A DNA stretch of 32,527 bases. It comes from Clostridia bacterium. Its GTDB lineage: Bacteria; Bacillota; Clostridia; Christensenellales; Aristaeellaceae. The notes beneath the pieces are model-generated. The model had not been told where the DNA came from and did not search any database. It saw nothing but the letters and a program-made list of their open reading frames with translations. The translations under genes were made by a program, and so were the position numbers. Of this stretch, positions 29,189 through 32,527 are shown piece by piece; position 1 is the first letter of the stretch, and each line of letters begins with the position of its first letter. Location: the NCBI GenBank assembly GCA_030537335.1, contig JAUNNK010000015.1, positions 1 through 32,527 of the forward strand, given 5' to 3'.

Positions 29189-31216
29189 ATGCCCACATTT
29201 TCGACAACAGCCAGTGAGCTGAAGTATGCTTCCGGTTCCTCCTGGTCGTCCGGCAAGGCGCGGCAGGGCGTGTATTCAAGCACGCGATACGAGGGCGCAA
29301 TCAACTTTTCCGGTTAGTCCGGTCTGAGCTTCTCCAATATCGCCATCTCCCAGATTCAGATGAATGTGACCTTTGGCCCGGCAGGCGGCGATTCACGCAA
29401 GAACCTTACCTTCTACAAGGCGACGAAGAACAGCATCTCCGGCAGCATTGCCTCCATGCGCGGCGACAGCATCGGCGCGATCTCCGTGGAATACGCCTAC
29501 GATCGATCCACGACGCTGACCTTCAACAGCAGCACCAATGCCGGCATCTTTTCTACGCTGCAGGCTTACTTTGCAGCGGGCAATCAGGTGCTCATCATCT
29601 ACGTTCCCACCACGCGTGGAACCTATTCCGGCGGATATTGCTACGATTACCTGTCCGTGACCGCCGCTTCGCTGACGATTACCTACGAATACCTGCAAAG
29701 CGATGGTTCGCTGGCCTCTGCCAGCGTGGCGGCAGGAAGCGCTGCGAAGCTGAACATCACTGCCTACAACACCGCGTACAGCCACAAGGTCACATGGAGT
29801 TTCGGGAACCATACCGCGACGCAGACCATCGCGTCCGGGACGGCGTCCGCCTCCTACACAATCCCGCTTTCGTGGCTGGATGTGATTCCCTCCGCAACGT
29901 CCGGCGCTGCATCCGTTTCCCTGGAGACATAGGACGCCGGTGGAAACTCCCTGGGAACCTACAGCTATGGATTTACCATCACTGCACCCGCGAGCGTCGT
30001 ACCCACGATTTCAAGCGTAACGGCAGCTCCGGTCAACGACAACAGCGTGCTCGCCGGCTGGGGTATCTACGCCTACGGCAAGTCAAAGGCGACGCTGAAA
30101 ATCAATGGTGCGGCGGGTGTCTATGGTTCCACCATCAAATCGTATTCGATCACTACCGACCCTGGCATCGGCAGCGCATCGTCCTCCAGTCTGACGACGT
30201 CAACGATCTACAAGACGGGAACCATTACGGTGACTGCCAAGGTCACGGACTCCCGCGGACGCAGCGCAACGAAAAGCACAACCTTCTCCGTCTATTCCTA
30301 CGGCAGCCCCTATTTCTCGTCCATCGAAGCCTATCGCTGTACCAGCAGCGGTGCGCGTGACGAGGTCAATGGAACCTATGCACGGCTGCTGGTCAGCTTT
30401 GCCTGCTCCGCACTCAGCGGCAGCAACAAGGTAACCGGTCAGGTCGTGCTGGCGCAGGTGGGCGGCAGCTATTCGACATCTGCCACGCTGACCAGCGGCA
30501 CTGCATTGATCCTCGGCGGAGGGAATCTTGCCGTAGATGCGACCTATAAGGCTACGCTGACGCTGACGGATACCGTGGGAACCGTGTCCACCTATGTGGT
30601 GGAGATCAGCTCCGCGGCATACATCATGCATGTCAAGAAGGGCGGCAAGGCGATTGGCTTCGGCATGGCGGCCGGTGAAGACAATACCGCCTCCTTTGGC
30701 TGGGCGGTAAAGCTCAGCAATCCACTGGAGGTTTCGCAGGGCGGTACGGGCGCGTCATCCGCTTCATCAGCGTGTTCAAATATCGGCGCAGTCAAAAAAG
30801 CCGGTGACACGATGACCGGGAATCTTTCCATCCAGACCAGCCTGTATCCGTCGCTGTATCTGCTGCCCACCTACAACGGAACCACAAATAGGACAGTGTT
30901 CGAGGGATCTTATGCAGGCGCTTCATCCTTTTCCGCCTGGCAGGACAGCACTGGCAACAACCGCCGCATGCTGGAGGTGCGCAACGCAGCCTACCAGTCC
31001 AGCCGGGATTATGCTGTTGTTCTTCGTGATGTTGTCAATGGCAGTTATTACACCTATCGTGTTTTCCATGCAGGAATGGCGACGCCCGTGCCCATTGCCA
31101 ACGGCGGCACGGGTGCGTCGGCTGCCAAGGCAGCCCTGAACAATCTGGGCGTTTTCTATGCGGATGAGCTGCCCGAGAGTGGCACGGATGGGCAGATCTG
31201 CCTTGTCCCGGTCTGA
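29189..31216 (+). CDS. Tail fibre protein, DUF859-like
   Basis: 675 aa with TAGs at 29315-29317 and 29930-29932 (codons 43 and 248); TGA stop. ATG 29189 follows GAGAGGTGAAC. The N-terminal third is a Ser/Thr/Gly-rich beta domain (FSNIAISQIQMNVTFG). The middle has repeated Ig-like strands. The C-terminal third carries two fibre repeats, QGGTGASSASSACSNIGA near residue 518 and NGGTGASAAKAALNNLGV near 639, with KKAGDTMTGNL between, all typical of trimeric phage fibres. The composition is strongly biased to Ser, Thr, Ala and Gly. It should mediate adsorption. Confidence 0.75.
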
Positions 31217-31230
31217 TTGGCGGTGATGGA

Positions 31231-31890
31231 ATGGCAACATTTACGGCAACCGCCAACAGCAGCTCCACCATCGGCTACGCGCAATATGGTTCGACCAGCT
31301 GGAATACGGGTACATCCAATGGGGCCTGCCAGGGTGCCTATCAGGGAACCACGGCCAGCAAATCCCGTGTGGGCGTCATGGTCTTCTCCGGCGCAGGCAG
31401 TACGCTGAAGGGAAAGATCATCACGCAGATTGCACTGAAGATCACCTGTTCGTCAGCCGGATCGAGCAGCACATCCAAGATACTGTCCTTTCGCAGAGCC
31501 AACTACCAGTCGCTGAAAACTGGCATCACCGGTTCGTCACAGGTCGGGGATTCGCTGGGGACACTGACCGGCAAATTCTACGGCAATACCGTAACCCATA
31601 CACTGAACGCGACGACCAACGCTGCTCTGTTCAATGCCATGAAGGTGTATCTTGCGGAAGGCAACTCCGCGTTGGTCTAGTACAACGCCGAGACTTCCTC
31701 GTCCTCCGGCTATTCCAGCAACTATGCCCGCGTGACCACCTGCGTGATCACCGTGACGTATATGGATGCGACAGTATGGTATTGCGCAGGCGGAACGTGG
31801 AAGCAATGTGCGGTCTGGTACTGCAATGCGGGTACATGGATTCAGTGCGTTCCCTATTACAACAGCGGCGGGACATGGATTCGAGTTTGA
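31231..31890 (+). CDS. Small fibre/adhesin with C-terminal aromatic-Cys repeats
   Basis: 219 aa with one TAG at 31678-31680 (codon 150); TGA stop. ATG 31231 follows GGCGGTGATGGA. The N-terminal 180 residues form a beta domain similar in composition to the upstream fibre. After the TAG come YNAETSSSSGYSSNYAR and three degenerate repeats built on W/P-Y-C/Y-x-x-G-T-W (residues 182-219). Such repeats are common at the ends of Bacillota phage tail proteins and may bind glycans. Without sense TAG the whole repeat tail is lost. The TAG lies in NSALV-TAG-YNAE, probably a strand. Confidence 0.65.
31774..31887 (+). repeat. Three aromatic-Cys peptide repeats
   Basis: Encoded repeats VWYCAGGTWKQCA, VWYCNAGTWIQC and VPYYNSGGTWIRV. 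The third has lost both Cys. They are too diverged at DNA level to be recent duplications. Confidence 0.6.
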
Positions 31891-31908
31891 AAGAAGGAAG
31901 GGATGCCC

Positions 31909-32250
31909 ATGAATTGGGGGGTCATAGTTGAAACCGTTCAGAAGTACTGGGTCCAGCAGCTCTGCGTGCTGACTGTGGCAATCATTACCGGATAGTACCA
32001 TAGACAGATCAAAAGGCTCAAAAAGGAGTCTCAGGATCAGAAAGCAATCCGCATGGCGATGGTCGCGCTTCTTCGGGATCGCTTCTACGAAGGCTACAAG
32101 ACTTATGTCCAGCAGGGGTACTATCCGATCCCTGATCGCGAGGTCATGCAGGACATCTACGATCAGTATCATGCGCTGGGCGGGAACGGCGTTATTACAC
32201 ATCTAATGGAAAAGCTTGATGAATAGCCCACATAGTCGCATCACCAGTAA
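31909..32250 (+). CDS. Small membrane-anchored coiled-coil phage protein (holin-like)
   Basis: 113 aa with TAGs at 31993-31995, 32224-32226 and 32233-32235 (codons 29, 106 and 109); TAA stop. ATG 31909 is preferred over ATG 31903 because the AAGGAAGGG site needs the longer spacing. A hydrophobic N-terminal helix (LCVLTVAIITG-TAG-Y) is followed by HRQIKRLKKE, then ALLRDRFYEGYKTY and IYDQYHALGGNGV. Related proteins end the genome's tail block and are usually annotated holin-like or minor structural. The terminal KLDE-TAG-PT corresponds to a recurring KL-x-x-LPT ending as I remember the family. Confidence 0.65.
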
Positions 32251-32294
32251 ACAAATGGCGTCGGCCTAACTATTGAGATCGACGCTATTTGTTT
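32249..32294 (+). terminator. Terminator-like hairpin at the end of the tail block
   Basis: A 15-bp stem with one G-T pair: AAACAAATGGCGTCG (32249-32263) against CGACGCTATTTGTTT (32280-32294), 16-nt loop, followed by CATTTG. The A-rich left and T-rich right flanks make it usable from both directions. It marks the end of the late operon. Confidence 0.65.
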
Positions 32295-32297
32295 CAT

Positions 32298-32327
32298 TTG
32301 ATCGACACGAAAAATTTTTCATATTTT
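32298..32327 (+). promoter_or_regulatory. Possible promoter in the AT-rich tail end
   Basis: TTGATC (32298-32303), 18-bp spacer, TATTTT (32322-32327). A weak match in an AT-rich stretch upstream of a small reading frame. The rest of 32328-32395 shows no other feature. Confidence 0.3.
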
Positions 32328-32395
32328 CAATCGTCATTTCTATGAATACAATATTAGTAGTCAGCAAACAGATTTTGAGTTTAGGAGGATTAGGT

Positions 32396-32485
32396 ATGAA
32401 ACAACCGGGCATTCTTCATTGGACATATTCTTACTTCCTGAAGCAGTACTTTTCCATGGATAAACGCAGTATGTGTATTCGCTAA
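32396..32485 (+). CDS. Tiny open reading frame, uncertain
   Basis: 29 aa, TAA stop, with TAGGAGGATTAGGT upstream of ATG 32396. The composition (many aromatic and basic residues, AT-rich codons) differs from every late gene. No family recognised. The good ribosome site argues for translation, the length against. It may be a small peptide or belong to host or early-region DNA beyond the late block. The bases 32486-32527 show nothing else. Confidence 0.3.
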   Translation: MKQPGILHWTYSYFLKQYFSMDKRSMCIR

Positions 32486-32527
32486 AATGTAAGTGACGCA
32501 AAAGGGCGCGAAAAAGTTAGCAGGCTC

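Noticed and set aside
21-32250. A decayed prophage with nonsense mutations.
   Set aside because: Only TAG occurs, never in-frame TAA or TGA, no frameshifts, ribosome sites intact, and the TAGs occur in nearly every late gene but not in the morons.
32273-32485. 70-codon frame starting with TTG at 32273.
   Set aside because: The start lies in the terminator loop without a ribosome site; only the final 29 codons from ATG 32396 have one.
1-32527. CRISPR array, insertion sequence, diversity-generating retroelement, tRNA.
   Set aside because: No regularly spaced repeats, transposase, reverse transcriptase or cloverleaf was seen on either strand by eye.

Overview
The window looks like one strand of a tailed-phage or prophage late region (siphovirus type, class Caudoviricetes). 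Strong AGGAGG-type ribosome sites, GC-rich codons, an LLH-type holin and the family flavour of the head and tail proteins suggest a Clostridia-like Bacillota host; this is inference. No integrase, replication gene, tRNA or host gene is visible.

The dominant feature is systematic reading through TAG. I count 33 in-frame TAG codons in 21 of the 25 late genes. Every late gene ends in TAA or TGA. Read with TAG as stop, the region is a field of fragments. Read with TAG as sense, it is a complete, ordered morphogenesis cluster: putative small terminase, large terminase, portal, protease/scaffold, decoration, major capsid, five head-tail connector genes, tail tube, endolysin, holin, tail chaperones with a -1 frameshift, a 2687-aa tape measure, Dit, Tal, three or four receptor-binding or fibre proteins and a second small membrane protein. 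At the informative sites the residue expected from family motifs is leucine rather than the glutamine reported for TAG-recoded phages.

Layout: 21-2590 packaging; 2605-6728 portal, protease and capsid; 6788-9343 connectors; 9330-10213 divergent HTH/SLOG cassette; 10229-11062 tail tube; 11126-12279 lysis; 12263-13540 tail chaperones and an unknown tail gene; 13553-13868 one-gene moron; 13893-21956 tape measure; 21987-25543 Dit and Tal; 25569-26273 toxin-antitoxin moron; 26291-32250 fibres and small membrane protein; 32251-32527 AT-rich end.

Three transcription units interrupt the late operon: HTH/SLOG, the unknown 80-aa gene, and the type II toxin-antitoxin. Each has its own sigma-70-like promoter, two have their own terminator, and none has an internal TAG. 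They can therefore be read with the standard code, while almost every structural and lysis gene cannot. The simplest model is a temperate phage whose morons are active in a standard-code lysogen and whose late genes, including both lysis genes, are unlocked only when an amber-suppressing tRNA (predicted leucyl, anticodon CUA, not in this window) is made.
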